From JAYXXU01 sp037969155 (GTDB lineage: Bacteria > Pseudomonadota > Gammaproteobacteria > Pseudomonadales > Moraxellaceae): a stretch of 9,203 nt of DNA. Where the stretch lies: positions 1-9,203 of the forward strand of contig JBBKWW010000163.1 in NCBI GenBank assembly GCA_037969155.1, in the 5' to 3' direction. Below, piece by piece: positions 1 through 7,636 of the stretch. The notes under the pieces were generated by a model. It worked only from the letters and a program-made list of their open reading frames with translations. It was not told the origin of the DNA and ran no database searches. The first letter of the stretch is position 1, and each line of letters opens with the position of its first letter. The position numbers were made by a program, and so were the translations under genes.

Positions 1-2112
1 GGTTCCCGCACGCGGCACAATCACTGTCGCGCCGTTATTGACAATCACATGCGTGTAGACAATCGTACCACTTGGGGCAATTTGGCCGCGTAAATCTGGG
101 GTAAAGGCCAACTGCGGAACAGCAGGATTCACAATCGTCAGCGCATTTTTAATAATATCTGAACCCGCATTGGTGGGTACAATCGTACTGACATAGGTTG
201 GGCTAAAGGCTCGGAAATACAAATCCACCGTCGCCGCCGGCGTGCCAGCAGCAACACTGACCACTGCACACAGTGCTTGCGTTTCACCAGCATTGAGTAC
301 GCGAGTTTGCCCCGTTGTTACACCAATCGGTGTACAGTTTCCATTGATGCCGGTCTCCGCAAACACCACCGAGACACCGGCCGGTAATCCGACCGTAGCA
401 AAATCTCCATCAGCATCCGCAGCAAGGCGATATTGCGTTGGTGTACCAGTATGCGTGACACTAATCGGATAAATCACCGTTGTTCCCGACTGGGTAGTCA
501 GGGTTTTTAGGGCTGCACCCGCATTATCAATCACACCATTCCCCACCCCCGTATTGGGGTTGGTGTTAAACAAGTCAACCAATTGCGTCAGAATCTGATC
601 CGTACGGTCTTCAACCGTGTTGTTGGTTGCAGCACGGGCTATCGACTGTGCCAAAGGAAACACCCTATAACCGCCGACTGGCGTCGTGGTCAGCGAGGCT
701 GGAAAGCGCACCTTAACCACAATCGGCAATGACGCACCCACGGCCAATGAACCCGTATCAGCAATCCCATCCCCATTACTATCGAGAATCGGGGTCACAC
801 CATCGGCGCGGAAGAACTCCACCACACTGCCAGCTGGCAAATTACTACTGCTAATCGTGAGGTTATAGGTATCGGTAATATTACCAGTGTTCCAAACATA
901 GTTAGCAAAGCTTGCCACGCCACCTTGCGCAACTGTTGGCCGTACCACAAGGTTATCGGCGGGCAACGCGCTCGCTGAACTGACCAAGCCGTTGATTTCA
1001 ACCCCATACACTGCGGGTACTTTGACAATCGCAGTGTTGGTAGTCGTGGTAACGTTGTTAGCAGTTCCTACATTATTATCTGGATCGTACACCACACCTG
1101 CGGTGTTCGGAATATCACCCGCTAGTGGTGCAGTAATCAAAACATTGAAGCTGATCACACCACTGCTGTTGGCGGGTACAGAGGTCAACTCTGCAATCAC
1201 AGTTTTGCTGGCAGCCTGATATTCATAGTTTAAGCCGGGACTATCATCCGCAGGACCATCTGTGACAGTTGCTCCGCCACTCCATGTCCCCGTACTCGAC
1301 TGGTAGGCTAATCGTGTATCTGTTAGTACATCGGTAATTCGCACCAGACCACTGGTCACTGCACTGGTGTTTTCATAATTCAGACGTACCGTTACGATTG
1401 TGCCGCTTGGCGCTTGGCTGACTGAATAAGACTTGCGGACTTTAATGACTGCCTGATTGCTGATGATCAGACTATCGTTGTTTAGCAAGGTTTGCAGGCT
1501 GCTGTCCGTATTCGACTTGGCAGACAACACCAAACTATTGCTATAAGTATTCGGTGCTGTACCGACAGTAATTGTGGCACCGACTAACAAGCCAATCGCC
1601 TCACCGGCTTGTAACGTAAGCGCAGCAAGCTGGGTTGGTGTTAAGGCAATACCATCCGGCACACCATTACGGTCACGATCAAAATATATCGCTTCATCGG
1701 CAAACTCTATACCACCGACCGGATCGTTCAACACCAACTGATAGTTATCGGTCGTATTGCCGGTATTACGCAACTCATGCGAAAAAAACACCTGTTGACC
1801 CGCATTGCTGACCAGCAAACGATCTTGGTCTAGGCGAAAAGCATAGACCGGAACAATCGTGGTTTCGACCAGATTTGAACGACTGGTCTGCACCACTGTC
1901 GTGCCTTCTTCAATATACTCACCGACCGCCATGTTACTGATGACTGTCCCTGCCAAAGGCAAGGCACTGTTCGGCAGCACTTGACCTGTCGGGGCAGCCT
2001 GTACCGGCCAAGTCGCACAAATCGCCAGCGCCAGTGGACTCAACTGTCTTGCCAGACGAGATGTACGGCCTGAATTAGAGCGTTGCAATGTGTTGAAGCG
2101 TTGCAAGTTCAT
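1..2112 (-). CDS. Large exported DUF11-type repeat protein, copy B (C-terminus cut by window edge)
   Basis: I translated the minus strand from the ATG at 2110-2112 and found 704 codons with no stop, so the gene continues past the left edge. The start is supported by GAAGGA (2120-2125) seven bases upstream. Residues 1-39 look like a Sec signal peptide: a basic start, then LSPLALAICATWPVQA, with probable cleavage before APTG. The rest is low in charge, rich in Thr, Val, Asn and Gly, and resembles beta-sandwich repeats. A DUF11-like unit covers about 222-365 (RITDVL, then TGTWSGG). Two Asp-rich loops resemble calcium sites: DRDRNGVPD at about 145-153 and DSNGDGIAD at about 444-452. The visible part aligns end to end with residues 1 to about 685 of the 906-aa neighbour (shared YVWNTG and DSNGDG), so about 220 residues are probably missing. 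It is probably a cell-surface or secreted structural protein. The role is unknown, and no enzyme motif is visible. Confidence 0.88.
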   Translation of the reverse strand, partial: MNLQRFNTLQRSNSGRTSRLARQLSPLALAICATWPVQAAPTGQVLPNSALPLAGTVISNMAVGEYIEEGTTVVQTSRSNLVETTIVPVYAFRLDQDRLLVSNAGQQVFFSHELRNTGNTTDNYQLVLNDPVGGIEFADEAIYFDRDRNGVPDGIALTPTQLAALTLQAGEAIGLLVGATITVGTAPNTYSNSLVLSAKSNTDSSLQTLLNNDSLIISNQAVIKVRKSYSVSQAPSGTIVTVRLNYENTSAVTSGLVRITDVLTDTRLAYQSSTGTWSGGATVTDGPADDSPGLNYEYQAASKTVIAELTSVPANSSGVISFNVLITAPLAGDIPNTAGVVYDPDNNVGTANNVTTTTNTAIVKVPAVYGVEINGLVSSASALPADNLVVRPTVAQGGVASFANYVWNTGNITDTYNLTISSSNLPAGSVVEFFRADGVTPILDSNGDGIADTGSLAVGASLPIVVKVRFPASLTTTPVGGYRVFPLAQSIARAATNNTVEDRTDQILTQLVDLFNTNPNTGVGNGVIDNAGAALKTLTTQSGTTVIYPISVTHTGTPTQYRLAADADGDFATVGLPAGVSVVFAETGINGNCTPIGVTTGQTRVLNAGETQALCAVVSVAAGTPAATVDLYFRAFSPTYVSTIVPTNAGSDIIKNALTIVNPAVPQLAFTPDLRGQIAPSGTIVYTHVIVNNGATVIVPRAGT

Positions 2113-2154
2113 CGAGCGTTCCTTCTTTCCTGAGCCACAGCGATTCGCTGACAA

Positions 2155-4875
2155 TTAGTTCACCGGATCCACGCGAATCGCAAAATTAAGCGTCGCTGAT
2201 TGGCTCGGGGGCAGTGTGCCGAGATCGGCTTCGACTTCACCTTGATAACCATTGACGGCTGGACTCGGCTGCGTGAGTGAGCCTTGCGACACCAGTGGCG
2301 TACCAAACAGGCCGGTATATGCGGGAATACGATCACTGATCACCACTTGATTGACAGGCTCTGCACCATCGTTCGTTGCTGTCACCCGATAAAACACACA
2401 TTGATCCGGCTCAATGGCTAAAGGCGCAATCGAATATGCGGTAGGTGTACCCGTGCAGCCCGCATCGAGTGCTTGCATTTTTTGCAGGCGCACTTGATTG
2501 GCACTGACCCGTGTCACATCAGTGTTACTCACCGGATCGGCAGGCAGGCCAGCAATCAGCCCAATAGGCGTTGCCGTGAGTACAAAGCTACCGATTGCGC
2601 CATTGGTCAGGGTATTGGGGGCATCTACTTTGAGCAGTAAGCGAATCGACTCATTCGGATCTAGGCCGACGCCGCCATTGGTGAGCCCAAGCGCGGCAAC
2701 ATCAGATACTTGTGGATCATTGGCATCTAACACACCATCATCGTTGGCATCATAGTACAGCGTACCTAGCATGCTATTGGCATTACTTGAATCAAGACTG
2801 AGCAACAAGTCACCTGGTGCGGCACCTTCTGTGACGTTACCCACGTTGGTCAGGGTGTGGCTATAGACAACCGTACCACCAATCGACACTTGACCTTGAT
2901 TATCCGCTTGTAGCGTGAGTAAGCGCGTGGCTTGCACTTGTACTTGGTCTTTTAAAATATCGGTTTGACCATTCAACGATGAGCGCACTGCAAACCAAAC
3001 TGGAAAATCCTGTGGTGCAGCACCCGCAGGTGCAGTGATGACCGCACAGTAGGCCAGCGTGCCACCAGACGCAGCAACTGGTCCAGAATTGGTGATGTTC
3101 TCACCGAGCGTGGCACAACTGGGATCTAGCTGACTAAAGAATTCAACCGACCAACCTGCTGGCAACTGATTGCTGTTGCTCAGAGGGTCGAGTATGCCGT
3201 CACCATCGGCAATCAAATGATAGTTATTAATCAATGCACCTGTGTTCTGCACCACCAAAGGAAACACAGCTGTACCCGCAGCTAAAATGGGCTTGGTGAT
3301 AAACGCTGCACCTGTGTTATCGGGATTAGGATTGCCCACACCACTATTGTCGCTGTTGTATAGATCCGTGCCACCCTGTGTAATCACATCGAGTTGGTTG
3401 CGAATTGGGTCGCTGAGGTTTGGATTATTGCTCGAGGTTGCGGTCACATCGACGAAGACTGAGGTTGCGATTGCGCAATCTTGGGTGCTGCTGATGCCGA
3501 CTTTGATGTTTGTAGATACATTAGGCCGCATCGACCCAGTATCAATGAGGCCATCACCGTTACTGTCAGTCAGTAGGGTTTTGCCATCTGCCGTGTAGAG
3601 ACGCACCGTAGCACAAGCAGGCAGATTCGTTGGCACAAAGCTTAAGTTGAAAGTATCAATTTGATCGCCGGTATTCCAGACATAGTTATCAAACAACGTC
3701 TCAACGCCCGCTGCTGCATTCGTCACCGTCACCAAGTTATCTGGTGCAGCGTTTTGCGGATTGGCGTTGACCGGCGAACCACTGTTGTTGTTTAACACCA
3801 CGCCAACCACACCCTGTACCGTAAAGGTCACCGTGTTGGTGCTGGTATTTTTAACCGTTGTCACGCCATTGAGCTGCTGATAGGTTGCGGTGTTGTCGAC
3901 TTTACCATTCGGGGTGCTCATCACCTCAACCTGAAAGCTAATACTACCGGTCGATTGTGCCGGCACACTTGGAATCACCACCGTGATGTTGTGCTGATTG
4001 GCAGTGCTATTGACCAGATAATCAGAAATTGCGCTATTGGCGGCGTTTTCGCCAGCGCCATCAGTCAGCGCCACACTACTGTTACTCCAACGCCCACTGT
4101 TCGCCACGTAGCTGAGTTCAGTCGCGTCGAGTACGTCTGTGATGCGTAATTCAGCGGGGGCATTACCGGTATTGCTATAGCGCAAAGTATAGGTAATCAC
4201 CGACCCTAGTGCACCGGTTGCTAGACTTTGGCTCTTATTAACCGCCAGTACACCGCCTTCTGTGACACGAGTGATATCGGTCACCGTCGCACTCGGCGGG
4301 GCAACAGCCGCTTGGCTCGTCGCGGTCAAACTAAAATCGGCGCGATCACCAGACTGTCGATTGGTCGGAATCGTCGCCGCTGCCACTAAAGCAACCGACT
4401 CGCCCGCTTGTAAGATGATCTGATTACCGACCAGCAGCAAGTTAATATTATCGTCAGGAATGCCGTCTTGATTGCGATCAATATACAGCGCCAAACCGAG
4501 TAAATTAAAATTATCCGTCGTCAGCTGATTCACGGAGAACGTGTAACTATCTGCCACGTTGCCGGTATTGGTCAGGGTATGTGGATAACTGATCTGGCCA
4601 CCAATCAGGCCGATTTGATCTTGGTCGCGTACCAATTGCAGCGCACGCACCTCGGTCACGATCAGTTCGACTGGATTAGAGTTAATGATTTGCGTGTTAC
4701 CAAAACGGTCGACAAAGTCGCCACTGGCCACGTTGGTAATCAGTGAGCCCGGTGCAGGAAGGGCTTGCGCATACGCAAGACTACCTGTGCAGCCAAGGGC
4801 AAGACACAATCCCCGAGATAATGCGGTTTGGCGTAGTTTCACTGATGAAAAAAATGGCCCGTTGGCATGACGCAT
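2155..4875 (-). CDS. Large exported DUF11-type repeat protein, copy A (complete, 906 aa)
   Basis: This is an intact 906-residue reading frame. GGGGAG (4881-4886) lies five bases before the ATG. A signal peptide is visible: basic residues K13, R15 and R21, then GLCLALGCTGSLAYA, with likely cleavage after A36 or A38. The mature protein is acidic, has few Lys residues and is rich in Asn, Thr, Val and Gly. Beta-sandwich modules can be made out at about 75-200, 205-355 (DUF11-like), 375-480, 495-650, 655-785 and 790-905 (a second DUF11-like unit, VTATNDGAEPVNQVVISDR). Calcium-loop-like motifs are DRNQDGIPDD (133), DSNGDGLID (437), DGDGILD (557) and DANDDGVLD (709). No LPXTG, C-terminal hydrophobic anchor or autotransporter barrel is visible; the chain simply ends FAIRVDPVN. 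It is probably first in a transcript with the paralogue 42 bp downstream. A surface or matrix protein is the best inference, and the exact function is unknown. Confidence 0.93.
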   Translation of the reverse strand: MRHANGPFFSSVKLRQTALSRGLCLALGCTGSLAYAQALPAPGSLITNVASGDFVDRFGNTQIINSNPVELIVTEVRALQLVRDQDQIGLIGGQISYPHTLTNTGNVADSYTFSVNQLTTDNFNLLGLALYIDRNQDGIPDDNINLLLVGNQIILQAGESVALVAAATIPTNRQSGDRADFSLTATSQAAVAPPSATVTDITRVTEGGVLAVNKSQSLATGALGSVITYTLRYSNTGNAPAELRITDVLDATELSYVANSGRWSNSSVALTDGAGENAANSAISDYLVNSTANQHNITVVIPSVPAQSTGSISFQVEVMSTPNGKVDNTATYQQLNGVTTVKNTSTNTVTFTVQGVVGVVLNNNSGSPVNANPQNAAPDNLVTVTNAAAGVETLFDNYVWNTGDQIDTFNLSFVPTNLPACATVRLYTADGKTLLTDSNGDGLIDTGSMRPNVSTNIKVGISSTQDCAIATSVFVDVTATSSNNPNLSDPIRNQLDVITQGGTDLYNSDNSGVGNPNPDNTGAAFITKPILAAGTAVFPLVVQNTGALINNYHLIADGDGILDPLSNSNQLPAGWSVEFFSQLDPSCATLGENITNSGPVAASGGTLAYCAVITAPAGAAPQDFPVWFAVRSSLNGQTDILKDQVQVQATRLLTLQADNQGQVSIGGTVVYSHTLTNVGNVTEGAAPGDLLLSLDSSNANSMLGTLYYDANDDGVLDANDPQVSDVAALGLTNGGVGLDPNESIRLLLKVDAPNTLTNGAIGSFVLTATPIGLIAGLPADPVSNTDVTRVSANQVRLQKMQALDAGCTGTPTAYSIAPLAIEPDQCVFYRVTATNDGAEPVNQVVISDRIPAYTGLFGTPLVSQGSLTQPSPAVNGYQGEVEADLGTLPPSQSATLNFAIRVDPVN

Positions 4876-4983
4876 GGATGCTCCCCAGAACCCGCAAGAT
4901 CAATCTGAATCCAGTGCTTTAAACAAGCCACAGATTCCTCTAATGTCATATTTTACCGGCACACACAGGGCATCTGCACACCT

Positions 4984-5013
4984 TTTTTAGCTTGACATCA
5001 CAGGAATTTTCAA
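4984..5013 (-). promoter_or_regulatory. Weak candidate sigma70 promoter for the repeat-protein genes
   Basis: On the minus strand, TTGAAA (5008-5013) is followed after 18 bases by TAAAAA (4984-4989), giving 5/6 and 4/6 matches to the -35 and -10 boxes. It would leave a leader of about 100 bases before the ATG at 4875. An alternative -10, TAAAAT, lies closer to the gene but lacks a good -35. Some promoter must lie in this divergent region, but this choice is a guess. Confidence 0.25.
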
Positions 5014-5015
5014 TA

Positions 5016-5130
5016 GGCCGACACAAACATACTGGTTTGGGGGAATTATGCCCACGACCGTTCTATTCCGCGATGCACTTTAAGATAAACGGTGCGATTC
5101 ATTTGCCCAATGCGCAATCTGGCCGACACA
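5016..5130. repeat. Direct repeat GGCCGACACA, two copies 105 bp apart
   Basis: GGCCGACACA occurs at 5016-5025 and again at 5121-5130, in the same orientation, in the intergenic region between the divergent repeat-protein gene and rph. The 105-bp offset is close to ten helical turns. The second copy ends 17 bases before the rph -35 box, and the first abuts the candidate minus-strand -35. It could be a paired operator, but a 10-base match in about 360 bases can arise by chance. Confidence 0.35.
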
Positions 5131-5147
5131 GATGATTTTGATTTTGA

Positions 5148-5176
5148 TTGGGCTGACTGCCATCAGGCCCTATAAT
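5148..5176 (+). promoter_or_regulatory. sigma70-type promoter of rph
   Basis: TTGGGC (5148-5153) and a perfect TATAAT (5171-5176) are separated by the optimal 17 bases. AT-rich GATTTT units (5134-5149) sit just upstream and overlap the -35, as an UP element might. The predicted start near 5183 gives a leader of about 55 bases. The leader holds a small inverted repeat (CCAGC at 5185-5189, GCTGG at 5200-5204) and ends in the ribosome site AGGAA (5228-5232), six bases before the rph ATG. Confidence 0.7.
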
Positions 5177-5238
5177 AGACAATCCCAGCACAGCATGCTG
5201 CTGGTATGGGGCATCATTACCGTTTTTAGGAATCCACT

Positions 5239-5955
5239 ATGCGCTTAGATCAACGCCAAAACGACCAACTCCGCCCGATCAGCTTTACGCGTCAGTTTAC
5301 CCGACATGCAGAAGGCTCTGTTTTGGTCTGTTTTGGTGACACACAAGTGCTGTGTACCGCCAGCATTGAAACCGGTGTGCCACGATTCCTCAAGGGTAAA
5401 GGCCAAGGCTGGATCACGGCTGAATACGGCATGCTGCCTCGTTCAACCCATACTCGTAATGACCGTGAAGCAGCCCGAGGCAAACAATCTGGGCGCACGC
5501 AAGAGATTCAACGCCTGATTGGACGCAGTTTACGCCAGATGGTCGATCTAAAAAAAATGGGTGAAAATACTATTTTGATTGACTGTGACGTGTTGCAAGC
5601 CGATGGCGGCACTCGCACTGCTGCCATCACTGGTGGTGCAGTGGCCTTGGTCGATGCGCTGGCAATCCTCATGAAGCAACGTAAACTGAGTCAAGATCCA
5701 CTCAAAGGCTTGGTTGCTGCCGTATCGGTCGGCATGTACAAAGACGAGGCGCTGCTGGATCTTTGCTATGAAGAAGACTCACAGTGTGAAACCGATCTGA
5801 ACGTGGTGATGACCCAATCTGGTGAGTTTATTGAGCTACAAGGCACTGCCGAAAGCAAACCGTTCAATCGGGCACAATGTAATCACATGCTCGAATTGGC
5901 TGAATCGGGGATTCGTGATCTGGTGATTGCCCAACAACAAGCGCTCGGCTGGTAA
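5239..5955 (+). CDS. rph: Ribonuclease PH
   Basis: RNase PH is a phosphorolytic 3'-5' exoribonuclease. It removes nucleotides after the CCA end of tRNA precursors and trims other structured RNAs, releasing nucleoside diphosphates, and acts as a cytoplasmic hexameric ring. The 238-residue length is typical of the family. Hallmarks are RPISF near the start (R12), the GWITAEYGMLPRSTHTR segment (57-73), the phosphate-binding GGTRTAAITGG (123-133) and CYEEDSQCETDLNVVM (176-191), which contains the paired catalytic Asp residues expected at D180 and D186. The chain also has the usual GTAE near 202-205. AGGAA upstream supports the start at 5239. The gene stands alone on the plus strand with its own promoter and ends at a hairpin shared with a convergent gene. 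Nothing looks truncated, unlike the frameshifted rph of E. coli K-12. Confidence 0.97.
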   Translation: MRLDQRQNDQLRPISFTRQFTRHAEGSVLVCFGDTQVLCTASIETGVPRFLKGKGQGWITAEYGMLPRSTHTRNDREAARGKQSGRTQEIQRLIGRSLRQMVDLKKMGENTILIDCDVLQADGGTRTAAITGGAVALVDALAILMKQRKLSQDPLKGLVAAVSVGMYKDEALLDLCYEEDSQCETDLNVVMTQSGEFIELQGTAESKPFNRAQCNHMLELAESGIRDLVIAQQQALGW

Positions 5956-5965
5956 CAGCGAAGCA

Positions 5966-5992
5966 GACACCGTGCCCTCTGCGCACGGTGTC
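5966..5992. terminator. Shared hairpin between convergent genes (probable terminator or 3'-end structure)
   Basis: GACACCGTG (5966-5974) pairs perfectly with CACGGTGTC (5984-5992). One more C-G pair inside the stem leaves a 7-base loop. It lies 10 bases after the rph stop and 12 bases after the stop of the convergent START gene, so it could serve both transcripts. Neither strand has a T-run after the stem, so it is not a canonical intrinsic terminator and may instead protect 3' ends. Confidence 0.55.
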
Positions 5993-6004
5993 GCACTCAG
6001 CTGG

Positions 6005-6703
6005 TTATTGCGGCGTAAAGTTCTTTAAATTAAATAATTTGGCGCGTTGATACTTAAGCGATTGCACCACACTCTTCATGTTGCGTAGCATTAAGTACGG
6101 CTGCTGTTGCACAAACATATTCACAATTGCAGTGGGTAATGAGCCTGCTGGATCGGCATAGCCTATCGTGGTGACTTCGGTATGCTGCGCATCAATCGGG
6201 CGCAACGTCCAACTGCCTTCATAACGGGTAATCCGCAAAAAATCTTCGCGAACAGGGGCTTTTGGATGCGTGGCCGCACGATTTTCGATCAGAATGGTGC
6301 CGTTGGGCTGTTGCTTGATCGTACCAGTAAACACCACATCACGATCACTCAGTGGAAATGGAAAGTCCAACTCCATGAGCATAGCAAATGTGCCTGCCTT
6401 TTCATCACTGTCTAATAACTCGACCCGTCCAGTATGCGGCACCCATTCTGGTAAATACTGGGCATCCATAATCGCTGCGACGGTACCGACTAAGTTACTT
6501 TTCACAATCGTTGTCGCACGATAATTAAACGAAGGATTGCCAGCCACCTGATACGTCCAGACTTTAATATCTTGACGGTCAATCACCAGTTTTTTGGTGC
6601 TATTTCGCTCATCGACTGGCGCGGCACTAGACGACATAGGCACGGCGAGCAGACATAAGCTACTGAATAAAATAACGCCGGATAACTGCTGCAAACCTTT
6701 CAT
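6005..6703 (-). CDS. Exported START-domain protein
   Basis: The 232-residue protein opens with a clear signal peptide: MKG, then a hydrophobic run from about 8 to 22, then SSSAAP with likely cleavage near residue 27. It is therefore expected in the periplasm or outside. Residues about 45-215 look like a START/Bet v 1-like lipid-binding fold. FPFPLSDRDVVF (114-125), YEGSWTLRPI (161-170) and the late TTIGYADPAGSLPTAIVN (178-195) are the conserved stretches of bacterial START proteins. Such domains hold a hydrophobic ligand in a deep groove; the ligand here is unknown. AAGGAG (6715-6720) precedes the ATG by 11 bases, a slightly long spacing. The gene starts 20 bp after the dapB stop, so it is probably co-transcribed with dapB, though no lysine-pathway role is implied. 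It ends against a convergent hairpin. Confidence 0.88.
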   Translation of the reverse strand: MKGLQQLSGVILFSSLCLLAVPMSSSAAPVDERNSTKKLVIDRQDIKVWTYQVAGNPSFNYRATTIVKSNLVGTVAAIMDAQYLPEWVPHTGRVELLDSDEKAGTFAMLMELDFPFPLSDRDVVFTGTIKQQPNGTILIENRAATHPKAPVREDFLRITRYEGSWTLRPIDAQHTEVTTIGYADPAGSLPTAIVNMFVQQQPYLMLRNMKSVVQSLKYQRAKLFNLKNFTPQ

Positions 6704-6723
6704 TGGCTAAATTTCTCCTTCGA

Positions 6724-7533
6724 CTAGCGTAACGCCAGGACATCTTGCATATCATATTGATGCGCGGGCTGACCACACACCCAACTGGCAGCACGCACGG
6801 CACCGCTGGCAAAATTCATCCGACTAGTGGCCACATGCTTGACCTCTACTCGCTCACCTTCCCCAATAAACATCACGGTATGCTCACCGACGATATCGCC
6901 ACCGCGAATGGTTTGAAACCCAATGCTTTGCCGATCTCGCGCACCGGTTTGGCCTTCACGCGCATACACGGCATCACGCTTCAAATCACGACCTAGTGCA
7001 TCTGCGACGACCTCGCCCATCATGAATGCCGTCCCTGATGGTGCATCGACTTTATGCCGATGATGCGCTTCAATAATCTCGATATCGACACTGTCGCCAA
7101 ATGCACGCGCGGCAAGGTCGAGCATTTTTAACGAGATATTCACCCCAACCGAGTAATTGGCAGCATACACCACAGGAATCTGCTGGGCAGTGGCCGTCAA
7201 CTGGGCTTTTTGTTGGTCACTTAATCCAGTCGTGCCAATCACAATGGCACAACCCTGTGCCTGACACAGTGCCAAATGCTGCATGGTCGCGGTCGGTGTG
7301 GTGAAATCAATCAAGACATCACAATCGGCAATCACTGCCGCCAAGTCGCCGACAATCGAAACCCCTAGCTTGCCAATACCTGCCAACTCGCCTGCATCGG
7401 CGCCAATTAAGCTGCTATTGGGCTGCTCAACTGCCGCCGCCAAGACAGCGCCCGCTTGTTGAACCGCTTGGATCAGCGTGCGGCCCATCCGGCCACCCGC
7501 ACCTAAAATTCCAATCCGTACTGCCTGACTCAT
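6724..7533 (-). CDS. dapB: 4-hydroxy-tetrahydrodipicolinate reductase
   Basis: DapB uses NAD(P)H to reduce the DapA product to tetrahydrodipicolinate, in the diaminopimelate/lysine pathway that supplies peptidoglycan; it is cytoplasmic and usually tetrameric. The 269-residue protein has the N-terminal nucleotide-binding loop GILGAGGRMGR (8-18), the DFTTP segment (76-80), GTTGL (100-104) and the family signature EAHHRHKVDAPSGTA (155-169). In the signature, H157 and K161 correspond to the catalytic His and Lys known from E. coli DapB. The C-terminal part is also as expected, with the late RGGDIVGEHTVMF. GGGAG (7540-7544) six bases upstream supports the ATG at 7531-7533. The gene follows dnaJ after 103 bp and precedes the START gene by 20 bp. 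No separate promoter was recognised before it, so it probably depends on transcription through dnaJ. Confidence 0.97.
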   Translation of the reverse strand: MSQAVRIGILGAGGRMGRTLIQAVQQAGAVLAAAVEQPNSSLIGADAGELAGIGKLGVSIVGDLAAVIADCDVLIDFTTPTATMQHLALCQAQGCAIVIGTTGLSDQQKAQLTATAQQIPVVYAANYSVGVNISLKMLDLAARAFGDSVDIEIIEAHHRHKVDAPSGTAFMMGEVVADALGRDLKRDAVYAREGQTGARDRQSIGFQTIRGGDIVGEHTVMFIGEGERVEVKHVATSRMNFASGAVRAASWVCGQPAHQYDMQDVLALR

Positions 7534-7574
7534 GAATTACTCCCAAGAGATTGTCTCAACAGCTACTGGCTCAC

Positions 7575-7610
7575 TTGCGCCGCTGAGTATGCAAGACTAC
7601 AGCGGCGCAA
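7575..7610. other. Strong intergenic hairpin between dnaJ and dapB
   Basis: TTGCGCCGCTG (7575-7585) and CAGCGGCGCAA (7600-7610) form a perfect 11-bp stem with a 14-base loop. In the direction of dnaJ-dapB transcription, the T-run (complement of the A-run at 7609-7615) comes before or within the stem base, not after it, so it does not read as an ordinary intrinsic terminator for dnaJ. It may stabilise the dnaJ message, cause partial attenuation, or mark a processing site that uncouples heat-shock dnaJ levels from dapB. Confidence 0.6.
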
Positions 7611-7636
7611 AAAAAGACGATTGTGTTGTTGGCTGG

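Noticed and set aside
3242..3598. 118-residue plus-strand frame antisense to copy A.
   Set aside because: It is one of several shadows opposite the repeat-protein genes; no ribosome site or independent motif supports it.
4780..4800. Possible lipobox (LALGC, residues 25-29) in the copy A signal peptide, which would make it a lipoprotein.
   Set aside because: Positions -3 and -2 before the Cys are Ala and Leu, a poor lipobox, and a normal AYA|QA signal peptidase I site follows closely.
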